Assembly: GCA_933228895.1 (NCBI GenBank)
Contig: OW121854.1
Location: forward strand, 51,254,609-51,318,608
Length of the DNA: 64,000 nt
Reading direction: 5' to 3'
DNA from: Platycnemis pennipes
Lineage: Eukaryota; Arthropoda; Insecta; Odonata; Platycnemididae
A model generated the notes under the pieces. The model did not search any database and was not told the origin of the DNA. It saw nothing but the letters and a program-made list of their open reading frames with translations. Below are positions 12,001 through 24,000 of the stretch, piece after piece (position 1 is the stretch's first letter; each line of letters opens with the position of its first letter). The translations under genes and the position numbers were made by a program.

Positions 12001-15000
12001 CGGCCAGCAACGAGGATGGGAGAACCCATCGCAAGGCCTTCCGTTTGGTGATAAAAACTGCCATTAAAAATAAAATAGTTTTGGCTGATGCAGGTTACTA
12101 AAAGGGAATGAATTTCCTCCATGAGGACATAATTGATTTGCCAATCTTGAAGTACAAGTCTTGTCATTTCGATTGATTTGTCAATCGGGACCGACGTGAA
12201 AAGGTTGTCAACATCAAAGGAAACTAATCTGCAGCTCTGGGGTAGGTTGAGATTCAGAAGGCACTCAGTGAGGTGAATGGAGTTCTTAATGCTGAATTTG
12301 GAGGAAAAGGAAGTGAAGTTCCTGATGATATTGTTTAATTTAGCTGCCACTTTGCAGGTCAGGGCGCCAATACTTGACACCACCGGTCTAATGGGATTTC
12401 CTGCTTTGTGGATTTTGGGGAGCCCAAACAGTCTCAGGGGAAGAGGATTCATGTCAATTAGATTTGATTTTGTCCTTTCGTTAAAAAGTTCCGTGCATGC
12501 CGCTACAGTATTCTTGACACACCTCTGAAAACGAGGGGTCAGATCTTTGGGCAGGATGGTAAACGAATTGTCATTTAGAAAGTCATTGCATTTACTAACA
12601 TAACCTTCATTGTCTAAGATCACGAGGCTGCTGCCCTTATCGGCTTTGCTGACGACTAAGTTTTTTGTTTCCAATTTCCTTGAGAGGGACCTAATGGTTT
12701 GCCAAGTGGGGTCAGTCGTTTTGGCAACGGTGGATTGTCGAATGTGGGAGGTGAAGTCAAAATCAGCATGCTGTTGGAAAATTGTTATATTTACCTGGTT
12801 GCACTAGACCAGATTTATGTTTTGCATTGAGTAAAGTGAGTCAAAGTAACAATAATCCGAAAAGGAGAAATTGGAATGATATTGTTCATGTGTTAAGATA
12901 TTTGAAAGCAACCAAAGATTTATGCATTGTTTACTCAAAGAGTGAAAATGTTAAAGAATTATTATAGCATATTGTGATTCAGATTATGATAGTATCAAAG
13001 GTGTAAGAGTGTCGTATTCTGGATATGTTATATCTTTGTGTAATGGTCCTATTATTTGGAAAACAAAGAAGCAGAGTGTAATTACTATGTCAACTATTGA
13101 GGCAGATTATGTTGCTATGTGTGAAGCAACTAAGGAGGTTCTGTGGTTAATAATGATTTTAGAAGAAATTGGACACAGTCATTTAATCCCAAAACCATGT
13201 GTCAAAGTGATAATCAAGGAGCCGTATGAAATCCCTGTGTTCCACGGGTTGTCTTACTTGAAGATGCTGGTCTTTTGGGATTTCCTCCGCGTTGGTCCAT
13301 AGTTCTATGGATTCGCCATAGAACTAAGGTCCATAGTTCTATGGCGAATCCATAGAACTATGGACCAACGCAGAGGAAATCCTGAAAGACCAGCATCTTC
13401 AAGGAGCCATATGTTTGAGTGAGAATGGTTTGGACTCTGAGAAGTCCAAACACATAGATATTAAATTTTGTTTTCTACAAGATCATGTAAACAAAAGGAC
13501 AGTTCAATTTATATATGTGCTATCTTCATGAAATGTTGCAGATTTGTTTACAAAAGTGTTAAATAGACCAAAGACTGAGGAATTTGTATCCATGTTGGGA
13601 TTACATTAAGTGTATGTTTGAGATTTATTTTATTTTGGTTGTTTTTTTTCCTTTGATTCAGAAGTATAGTTTTTTTCTTTTGTCATTTTCTGTCAAGAGG
13701 AAGTGTTGGTATTTTAAAGACAGATATTCCTTAATAATGTTGTAATAGTAATGACAATTTGTAACAATGTCATGAATTGCGCTCTTCTTGTGTTTTGAAG
13801 TTGCACTGCGCCAGATTGAGCCAGTTGTGAGTCGGTCTCATGTGTGTGTTCCCATGAGTGCGTCGGGGGCATATAGTGTTTCCATATAAAGTGTTTAAAA
13901 GAATCACTTGCCTTATCACTATCATACATTTTCATGAAGGAGTAACAACAATAAACTACATTTGTTGCAAGGAAAACTGTTAAATCATGCACTGCCAATT
14001 TCTGTGAACCATTTCAAAACATGATTACTCTAAGAATAGTAACTATATTCCAAGGAAGTCATAACTTAAGGACCCAAAAATAATCCCATTTAAAATGCAA
14101 TTTAAACCAAGTCTATAAGCAATTTAAACCATTTCTGTAAGGAATTACAAATTTATATCACTTAGTGAATAATTACACATTACAGAAATAAAATGTTGGT
14201 CAAATACATACCAGCTCCTCGATATTTGCTAAGCTGTTGATAGACTTGTTTCATTCTTTCCATGTTCACTCTGCTTGCCCCCGCATGGTTTACCATTGGT
14301 ACTGAATAATCCTTTCCTATGATACATTTGGCTGTTCGCTGCACTGATTCAGGGGCCATCCATGGTTCATGGATGTACTTAGTTGGAAAGTTCTTCAGGG
14401 CTGGGATGTACCTCCTTAAAGTATAATTCATGACATCATTTAATTTTATTAGTTTTGATTTTTCCATGATCCACTAAATACCCTTACCACAGACAAAATG
14501 TAAATCAAGTTTCAAAGAGAATTTGAAATACAGTACGTGCTCATTTATTTGGATTAAAGAGTGAGTAAATTATCCTTGTTAATAAGTTACTGTTGGTAAG
14601 TTTAGTTTTGACCCTCATATGTGTATGTGTCAATAATATGACAAACTTCTGTATGTACTACAGAAATATATGATATCACCTCTAGCTGCTATACCAAAGT
14701 TCACTTGGTGATAATTTTTTTTGTTCGCATTTTTCTTAGAGTAATATTTCACCATGTCACTTCGCATGCTTTTTTGGCCACAGTTTAATGAATTCCAGTT
14801 TCTTTTTATGCAACATTTATGCTGAACAAATACTAAATATGGTACCTTTTTATGGCCCAATAGAAGCTATTTAGACTCGTCTTTATATCTTTGGAGACCA
14901 ATTTATTTAGACATTGCATTTAAGACTCGGAAGCTGATTTCAGTGGTCAAAGTCATGACGTTTCTATTTAAAATTTTTATTGATTCTAACTAGGGATGGG

Positions 15001-18000
15001 TCGGTTCCACTTTTTTTCAGTTCCAGTTCGGTTCTTAACTTAGGTTCTTGGTTCCGATTCTCAGTTCCGGTTCTTAATTTACCACTTATTTTGCATTGCT
15101 TAGTGGTAAGATAAGATAATCAATAATCATTTTCAGAGACATACTGCTTGAAAAAGAATACCTACTTCATCATGTTTTTGTGTTATATATACTATATTAT
15201 GATCTAATTTACGGAAATGATATGAGGACTCGCACCTCCAAAGGAGGTTGACGTCACACATACCTATCAATGAGAATGTCCTTATTACAGCGGTATTTCA
15301 TCATTTACTAGGATTGGATGTAATAAAATTAATCATATAGTCATTTTAATGACTGAATTAGAATAATTCGCGGCAACTTTGAAGCATCTAAGTACACTAT
15401 TTCACCAGGTTTTAATGTGAAGCCTCCACTTTCAGAGTGTGAGCAGGTTTCAAACTGGTTTTCGTGCCAATTGTTTCGGTACCGATTATTTTTGGCCTCG
15501 GTTCCGGTTCTAAGCTCAAGAACTGGTGGAACCGAGAACTGAAGAACCGAACCGACCCATCCCTAATTCTAACCAGCTGTACAGTTACTCATTTAGAGCC
15601 CAATTTGGTAATACATCCTGACTTTAAATCTTAAATCTTTCATATTTAATGTGGTCCCTTTTCCGCTATTGTTTTGTTACAATGCGAATTACCATAGATA
15701 AGAGCAAGTACCTCCTACAGGTGATTATTTTATTATTATTATTAGTTTTCAACAAGTGAAGAGGGTTCTAAATGGAAATTTTAATTCTTCTGACCCTGTA
15801 AAATTCATACAAAATCCCTCTTCAGCCCTTCATACCTCCTGCCTCCCATCATTCTATCCTAGCTACCCATTTGTCTCCCTCTTCCTTGCTTAACCAACAT
15901 TCTTCCCTCAATCACTTCTTTCAAAATACCATTCCCTTTTATTACCTTTTCCACATTGTGCCTTCTCCTAATTTCATCTATCAAATTTCTTTCCTCTCCT
16001 ATCAATTCTAGCCCTTCATCATTCATCCTCCTTTTGACCCATTTTACTTTCTCTATCCTTCTCCAAGTCAAGGAGAAGTGTTCTGAAGTCAAGGAGAAGT
16101 GTTCTGGAGTGAAAATCCACGGAGAAACAATCAGTATGCTACGATTCGCTGATGACATAGCTCTCATAGCAGAGACAGAGAAGGAGCTGAATAAGATGCT
16201 AACAACCATGGAAAGGACTATGGCCAGATATCAGCTGAAGATCAATAAGAAGAAGACTAAGATATTGGTGTGCAGCAAAAGAGAAGAGGCGAAAACCAAC
16301 GTTAAACTAGGAAAACAGAAACTGGAAGAGGTGAAAGAGTTCTGTTACCTGGGAAGCAGAGTAACCAACGATGGACGAAGGAAGAAAGAAATAGTGAGTA
16401 GAATAGCCCAGGCAAAGAGGGCATTCTTTCAAAAGAAGAATCTACTTACAGCAGGAAATACAAGCATAGAAGTAAGGAAACAGTTCATCAAAACATACAT
16501 CTGGAGCATTTTTCTTTACGGCAGTGAATCATGGACGATGACAGCAGCGGAGAAGAAAAGGGTAGAAGCATTTGAAATGTGGTGTTACAGAAGAATGCTG
16601 AAGATTAAATGGATCGACCGAGTAAGTAACGAGAAAGTGCTAAGAAGAGTAGGAGAAAAGAGAAGTCTGCTGAAAACTCTAAAAAGAAGAAGGGAAAACT
16701 TAATCGGCCATATCTTGAGACACGACGGCCAGATGAAGACTATCGTCGAGGGAAAAGTGAACGGGAAGATTGGAAAAGGCAGGCCTCGTATGAGATATAT
16801 GGAACAAGTTGTGAAGAGTGTAAAAGAGAAGAATTACGTCACAATGAAAAGGTTGGCCGATAGAAGAATCGAGTGGAAAGCTGCGTCAAACCAATCCTAG
16901 GATTGTTGACCAATGATGATGATGATGATGATCCTTCTCCACACCCACATCTCAAAAGCCCTAAGTCTACCCACACTGAAGCCTAATATATGGGGCTTCA
17001 GTGTGGGTATTTTCATCTTCTTTCCGCAAAGCCCAGGTTTCCACCCCATATAGTGCAATGCTCCATATTAAACTTTTCACTAGTCTTTTCTTTACTTCCT
17101 TACTCAGTGCCCCTGTCATTAGTTCACGCCTACCAGTAAAAGTTTCTTTTGCCAATGCGATTCTCCTTCTCACTTCAATGTTGCTATACCCTTCTTCCTC
17201 CAGCACACTACCTGGATAGGTAAATTTCTCCACCTTCTCTAGCTTCTGACCTTCTACTTTTATATTTAAACTCGCCTTTTTTGTTCTTGAAAAATGCATT
17301 ATGTACTTTTGTTTTCTTCTGATTTATCTTCATCCCATATATTTGTCTGAAAATGCCCGTGAAAATGTCTGAAGACTGGTTAGCTAATGAATGGTTTTTT
17401 TATGTTGTGTGAATGATATGCTGTTGCACAATTTCATGCGTCCAGTTGGTTGCTCTTTAAATCTTAAGAATACTCTCGACACAAATATATTCTTATGTAT
17501 CTTATATGTATAAGTAAGATTGTAAGAGAATTTACCTGATAAAGTCACCGTTTGGGTCAGCTTTGCGTCCAAAACGTACTGGGCAATAGCAGTGAAAAAA
17601 CTGCTGAAAGAATGATGAACAGGACAGCCACATCCACATTCCAGCATTCACTGACCAGTCTGCATCTAGCAGTAACTCTTCAAACACCTGTAAAATACAT
17701 TAATAATCTTAGGTTTCTGGATGAAATGAGAAGAAATATGAGAACATAATTACTTAAGAAGGTTAAAAGAGTTAGTGGTGCCTTCATTTTAAACATTGAA
17801 TTCAGTAATGAATCACAGAATAACTGCTCTACGTAAAAAGGGAATCTTCTGCCCTAACCACAGCATACTCTAAAAATGAAACAGTAAAATTTTCATCTGC
17901 ATGGATTCTACATTGCTCTGAGCTTATTTTCATAATGGCCATGTCATAATTCTGATTACAATTTATATCATTTAATAATATTTATTGTCATAAAATTGTC

Positions 18001-21000
18001 ATAAAATTAATTACAAAGGCATGAGCTGCCACAATCAAAGAATGCTTGAGTAAAGTCTATTTTTTGTTTGGATGATGTTGTTGACTACCATTTGTTACTG
18101 CACTTAGCATTAGTCACAGCATAACTAAGAAACTTCAATTCCAAAAAAGAATTTTCACTTATAATCAAATTCAGTTAGTAAGTAATAATGAATATCTCTG
18201 ACTAGAATTATGTTAAAATATTAATATGCTCAGGTCTAACCTTCATTCCTTCTTCCCATGAAATCCACAGGTCACCTCTTGTGAGAAAACAAGCTACTGC
18301 ATGTCTGGCTATGTGATGTATCCATCCTTCCTCCCTCAGCTGCGCCATAATTGCATCAATCCATGGAAATCCAGTCTGACCCTTTGACACCAGAAAAAGG
18401 ATGGATTAATGCCAATCTTTCTAAAGTTAAAAACTTATGGTAACACTAATGTTTCTTCATTGTGGATGTCTGCTTTATAAGAGGAGGATCTGTATTACTC
18501 ATTATGCTATTAACATTTGAAGGTGAAGGTTTAAAACTAAAATTATGACAGGCAATGGACTTGGTTAGGAAACTGATGACTGGACTGTTTAAATCAAAAT
18601 GATAAGTAATTACTATATAATGTGAAATCATGTGAATACAAGTCTGATATAACCTAAGTTACAGATTACACCAGTGGGATATAGTTCAGTACAAAAATGT
18701 GAGACATAGACACTGAAACAGACTGATTCAATTACATGCTAATCCCACGTACCATATTGATCACAATACATATAAACAGCTTAATGCTACATGCAAAATA
18801 CACATCCCTTTTTCTACACTTTTACCCTTGATACCTCTTCTTACCTTTCCCTCTTTTTATGGCCAATGGCCTAACATCCCCCATGTAATGCCCTTCCCAC
18901 AGCTCACAGGGTTGTATATACATAAACTTTTACTACCAGGAAAACCAACAGCCTCAAAGTACAAAAGCACTGTAAGCATTGAAGAGACTACTCACATTTG
19001 CCCACTTGGCAAGGGCTTCTTGGTTTTTGTCCCATGGGATTTGAACACAAATAGGGTTGCCAGCCATCTTGTCAAAGTTTGGATTTTGTGTAGCAGCACA
19101 GTAGAAAAATTCTCGCCATAATATTTGTCCGTGGAGAGATAGGGGCGGCCGTGCTTTCTTTATCTACAAATTAAAATCATAAATCATAGTATTATTACTG
19201 TGAAAATACTTGACAAAATATTTTTCAGTATTTTTAATGGTTACAATAATTATTTTTTTGTCTCGGTACTCATTAGGTTAGGTGCAAAAGAAACACTATG
19301 CTTCTGATCAGCAGTTTTCAATCATATTTCCTTATTTTATTTCTCACTTCAGGCCAGCTTACTTTCTATATTCTTTCTTGTGCTGTCATTGTAAAGAAAA
19401 ATCCTCCCTCTTCCCTGTCAACTCCCAAGTTTCATAATCACTGCAATGCTCCAGTAACAACACCCACACGTTTCCTACAGTTTATTCTTAAAAGGCCAAT
19501 TTCATTCTATTATAACAGTCTGCAAAAAGATTCCAGTGTCCATCGGCTCAATTTCATCAGTGGCAACATTCAAGACGAGACATATCATTGCTGTTAAAAA
19601 ATCCTAATTAAGGTATCTCTGAGTTTCTGCAGGATGATTTAAATTTATGGTTCTGTAATTACGTATTTCTGATATCTTTGTTCATCATTGTTTTCATGTG
19701 AATTGCTACCATGCACTTTGACAACATTTACGGCATGTATCTATACTCTACAGAATGTAATTAATATTATTATTATTATTTTTTTTTTTTACTTCTATCC
19801 AGAATATCCATTATTTTACTTCCCATTCCTAGTATTCTTCTTTTGGTAATGGGCTTCATCATTCCATTTCATCTATCTACATACTATGTGTCTACTCTTT
19901 CTCCTGATTTAATCCAGTATTATTTTCCTTTCCTTTTTCATCATGCTAAACATTTTTCTATTTGAAATCATTTCGGTCCTACATAATTTCTCTATTCATC
20001 GTCACACACTTATTTTACAAGCCTCATGAATATTCTCATTGTCATTCCATGGTGTCCTGATAATAGTACTCTACATCAAACAAACCTTTTCTTAACATCT
20101 TTACATCTTGAATAAGTCCATAGATTTCTATCCCTTTGGAGATAATTTAGATTGCTTCCCTATTCTGCTGCACATTTTTTCTAACAGTTTCTTCCATACA
20201 CTTTTTTCTCGTGAACAGCTTACTAACATGTTGTAGCGTACCAAGGGGAGGGGGGTCGAACATGGCCGTAAAGCGGGGGGGCTAAAATTGAAAAACATAT
20301 TTTTTTTTGGTAAGAAAAAATAATTTTTTTTCTACCGAGGGCGGCTACCATCTAGTTAGCCCCGGGTGCCAAGGTAGCCTTGGTATGCCACTAACATGCA
20401 TACCTTTCTTCATACTATCCAAATTACCATTACTTTTTCCACTCTCTTCCTTGTTGACCATGATTTGTACCTGAAGTATCACACTTTTGTGCTCCACTGT
20501 CCTTAATTATTTGTCCCAGTCGTCTTCTCGTCCTCCTGATTTCAACCAACAATTTTTTCATACCATACTTAACACTTGATCAGTCATCTTTTTTCTGTAC
20601 ATTGTACTTCCTATATTCTCCTCCTCACTTGTCAAAAAACTCTATTCTTTACTCTTAATCTCTCCCTTGAGTCTATGTCTTGGATTCATATAATGTCACC
20701 CACCATATTAAGCTCTTCACCATCCTTTTCTTTACATCGTAGCTTAAGTTCACATAGGATGGTCTCTTCTATTGGCAAATGCACGCCTAGTCAAAGCAAC
20801 GCTTCTTTTATCATTAGGTCTACACCTGATCTCATCCATAATCCTGCTCAAATAATGAATTATTACCTCATCTAGCTAAAACCCTGCATTCTATTCAGCC
20901 TTGTCCTTTTTTTTCTCAAGATCAATGTTATTGTAGTTCCTTGTGGTTGATCTTCATGCTAAATTTGTTGCATTAAATTTATTGAGACTTCAATAGTGAC

Positions 21001-24000
21001 CGAAAACCTTTAGCTTAGTGGTACATTTCATGGGCGTTTTCAAGTCTGTTTCCGCACTAATAGGCACTTCAGACTGGGAGGAAAGGTATAAGGATAGGAA
21101 TGGAAGGGATGGGGACTCCCTGCTCCAGCCTAGTGGTACAGTCTGTGATGTGAGCATAATATACTCGTGTGGAATACAAGTTAAAAAGCTGGATTGCTCT
21201 ATATTTTTATCAAAGGAATCTTTTTTTTTAAGGGATATTAAGAACAATTCTCCTATACTTACTTTTTGATAAAGGTCTGTTAACTGGTAATAGAATAGCC
21301 TCGTGGAAAGACATCCAAATCTCAGGTACGGTGATAATCCTGTTTGGCTTGCCAGAAGTGATTGTGGAGTCATCTTTGGGCGGCCAAATGAGGCAACCCA
21401 AGCTTTTCGCTCGAGATGGCGCTCCAATCTGGCCAATGCTTCAGATTCCCCTCCTTGCCAAACAGGTGGTAGCAGTCCCTCCGTGTCAAAACCTTTCGAC
21501 ATAGAAAAACATTTCAAAATCTAGTCACTCAAACTTCGGTTTTAGTCAGTAATTGAAACATCCACATGCCCGTGAAAGCAAACGAATGAGTAATGGCACT
21601 GTAATATTGGCCATTTATGGAAAAACTAATTTTAAAAGACTTGACAATTTAAGATAAGATCACTTAATTGCCAGAATGGTCCTATTTGACTATGCATCTA
21701 TATTCTACAGAACTGTGTTATTCTAGATTTTTTCGACTTTTTATCTGAAATTGTGTTAATTTATCTGGAGTTTTACCTTGCCTAATGCAGTTTTGGCCCC
21801 TAAGACAAATAATCAATTATTTTACAAAAGTAAATATAGATGTTATAGGCTTTTTATTGGAAGTTATGATGATACCTTATGAGGTTTATATGTCCAATGC
21901 AGTTTTCCATTTTACAATTGACATGTAGGTAATTCCTGTCAATTCATGACACATTTTAATATACTTTAGTATAAATCCATGCTTATTATTTAATGCAGAT
22001 TATCAGTTATACTATTTTAGAAACCATGTTCTGACAACTGACATCATTTTTATATTTTGCCTGGAATTTATGCATAGAATTGGCACAAAAAAGTATTAAG
22101 TGGCCAGTGGAATGAGAATCATTTTTGAAGTGCTTCACCAAGATCAATGGTATGCCTTGATGCTGAGAGTAGTTCCCCTTTTACTGATTTTCATTCTGAT
22201 GATACAATTTCTCACTTCAGGATCATTAGAAAGGCTGTTTATTAGAACCAAGGTTCTATGATGCTGGAGAGTAGCAGTCAGCACTTAGGATATCCAGTTC
22301 AATTTGTTTGGTAGTGGTATTCAAATGGTAGGATTGGTATTCATCCATCACTTCTACTCTTGTTCACCTCCTGTGAGCATTCATTTTCTAGTGCTATTTC
22401 CATCTGTATTTCATTCCATGTATACTATGTCCCTTCATCCCATTTGAGAAACCATATCCTTTTCCACCCAACTCCTTGGTGAGAAATAGTGAAAGAGAAG
22501 ACATGAGGATCACTTATTTTGAAGATAGGGCACAGGGCTCTAACGTATTCATATCTTCCCTCCACTCCCTATATTAAGCCGATTAAGCCTGTATTAAATG
22601 AGAGCAGTTTTGATTTGGGTAATAAACATCCTCATCAATTCCAGGAAATGTTATCATTTGTGCTGAGGATATGATGTATATGGAGGAATAAACATTATCT
22701 TTCACCCATTATCATGAACTCTGGTGCATAGTTAGGTTTTATATAGATTTAAGTTATCTGAAATATAACTCAAAGGCACCTATCAAAAACTTAATCAGAT
22801 TTATCATTTACTTAAGAAGGAAATTTTATCCATTGTGAATTGTTACTATGCAAATTAGCATCACGCAAATGAAAATTTCCAAATGTTACATTTTTAAGTT
22901 GTTTTTGTTTTGTTTAAGTCCTTAATACAGAAGGAAAATGACACAAAATTTATTGATTAGTCCATGATGAATAAATGGCTAAGAATTCTTATACATTTTT
23001 CTTCTATTAATAGACTCCAATGTTCCCGTTTCCTATCAAATCACTATTATAAACACTACTCTTCCTCCTTGTTCCTCTCTTTTCTAACATTCTAACACTC
23101 TATGAGCTTCTCAACAGCCATCAGTCACCTGTAATTACGTAGTCCATCCAAGTTATGTCCTTAAGAAATTTTCTCTCCCCAATCATGCTTAATATCTGCT
23201 CAACTTTTTTCTTTTCCATCCATGCACCTACTTCATTCTTCTCGATGGCTGATAATGGCTCTATGAGTTCTAAAAAAGGAGCTGTCCTGATTAATCTCTC
23301 CTTATTTACAGAAGTTATTCTTTCCCAACAATAATCAAAATCTGGAATTACATAATATGCTGAAAAATTCCTCCCATTTTTTTAAACCCAGTTCTTCAAT
23401 CATTTTGGCAGTAGTCCTGAATAGACACTTTAGTGCTGGGCATAAGTGATTTAAAAATTAGTTGCCACACTCTCACAACTCATTGGAATCTAAAAAGCTG
23501 TTTAGTTCCAATAGAAAATTTACTAAAGAAAACTTTAAGTTTACTTAAAGTGAATTGAAACATTTAAATTTAACTTTTGAATTGAAAAGTTTTTCTAAAG
23601 GCATGAGTCCATTTCAAAGTTTTTATATAGTTTTTTTCTAAACTTATACATACATGCTTTCTAAAGTTTTTTTTTACGTTTACTTAAGGATGATGTTTCC
23701 ATTCACTTTAAGTAAACTTAATGCTTTCTTTAATAAATTTTCCAAAGGAATGTTTGCCATGTTCACTAGTTTTGGCTGTCTATATTGTCATCATTAGACA
23801 TAATTGGTGAGTCTCAAATGAGAGGTTCACTATTTCACAGAATCATACTGTATCCACTACATTGGTTTTGCAAGTTAAGTTCAAAGGTAGCCAGGCAAGC
23901 AAATGCAAAGGGGTGCATATAATTAAAATACCCATCAGAGGGAATCATATTCCCTTACCTTTTTCACCTAAATGATGGTGAATAATCACCAGAGTGCTGC

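Larger units (their letters stand above)
15729..17375 (-). mobile_element. LINE-A 3' copy carrying nested inserts
   Basis: Minus-strand non-LTR retrotransposon relic of the same family as 9185-9815. It runs from MKINQKKTK at about 17335 through [37 protein letters not shown], then past two inserts to [27 protein letters not shown] and [15 protein letters not shown], and ends in an (AAT)n tail (about 15729-15749). It is interrupted by a 38-bp hairpin (16970-17007) and by a plus-strand LINE-B (16065-16930). Only the C-terminal part of the protein remains. Confidence 0.88.
19164..21262 (-). other. cry2 intron 5
   Basis: 2.1-kb intron between exons 5 and 6. It contains a (TTA)/poly-T stretch near 19765-19792, a MITE-like insert at 20231-20389 and a LINE relic at 20640-20880, listed separately. 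The rest is pyrimidine-rich on the plus strand and may be older LINE sequence in minus orientation. No other gene was recognised. Confidence 0.7.

Noticed and set aside
11462..12674. Two separate genes in the Penelope region
   Set aside because: The two frames are one reverse transcriptase broken by a one-base frameshift within the [15 protein letters not shown] motif.
14415..14467. Extension of cry2 exon 9 to the ATG at 14467
   Set aside because: The acceptor at 14415 joins exon 8 exactly to the family sequence [11 protein letters not shown]; the upstream residues are intronic read-through.
15956..16900. A 314-residue open frame as a single gene
   Set aside because: Its N-terminal third is the antisense strand of LINE-A and the rest is LINE-B. 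The ATCCTTCTCC duplication marks the junction, so it is a chance fusion.
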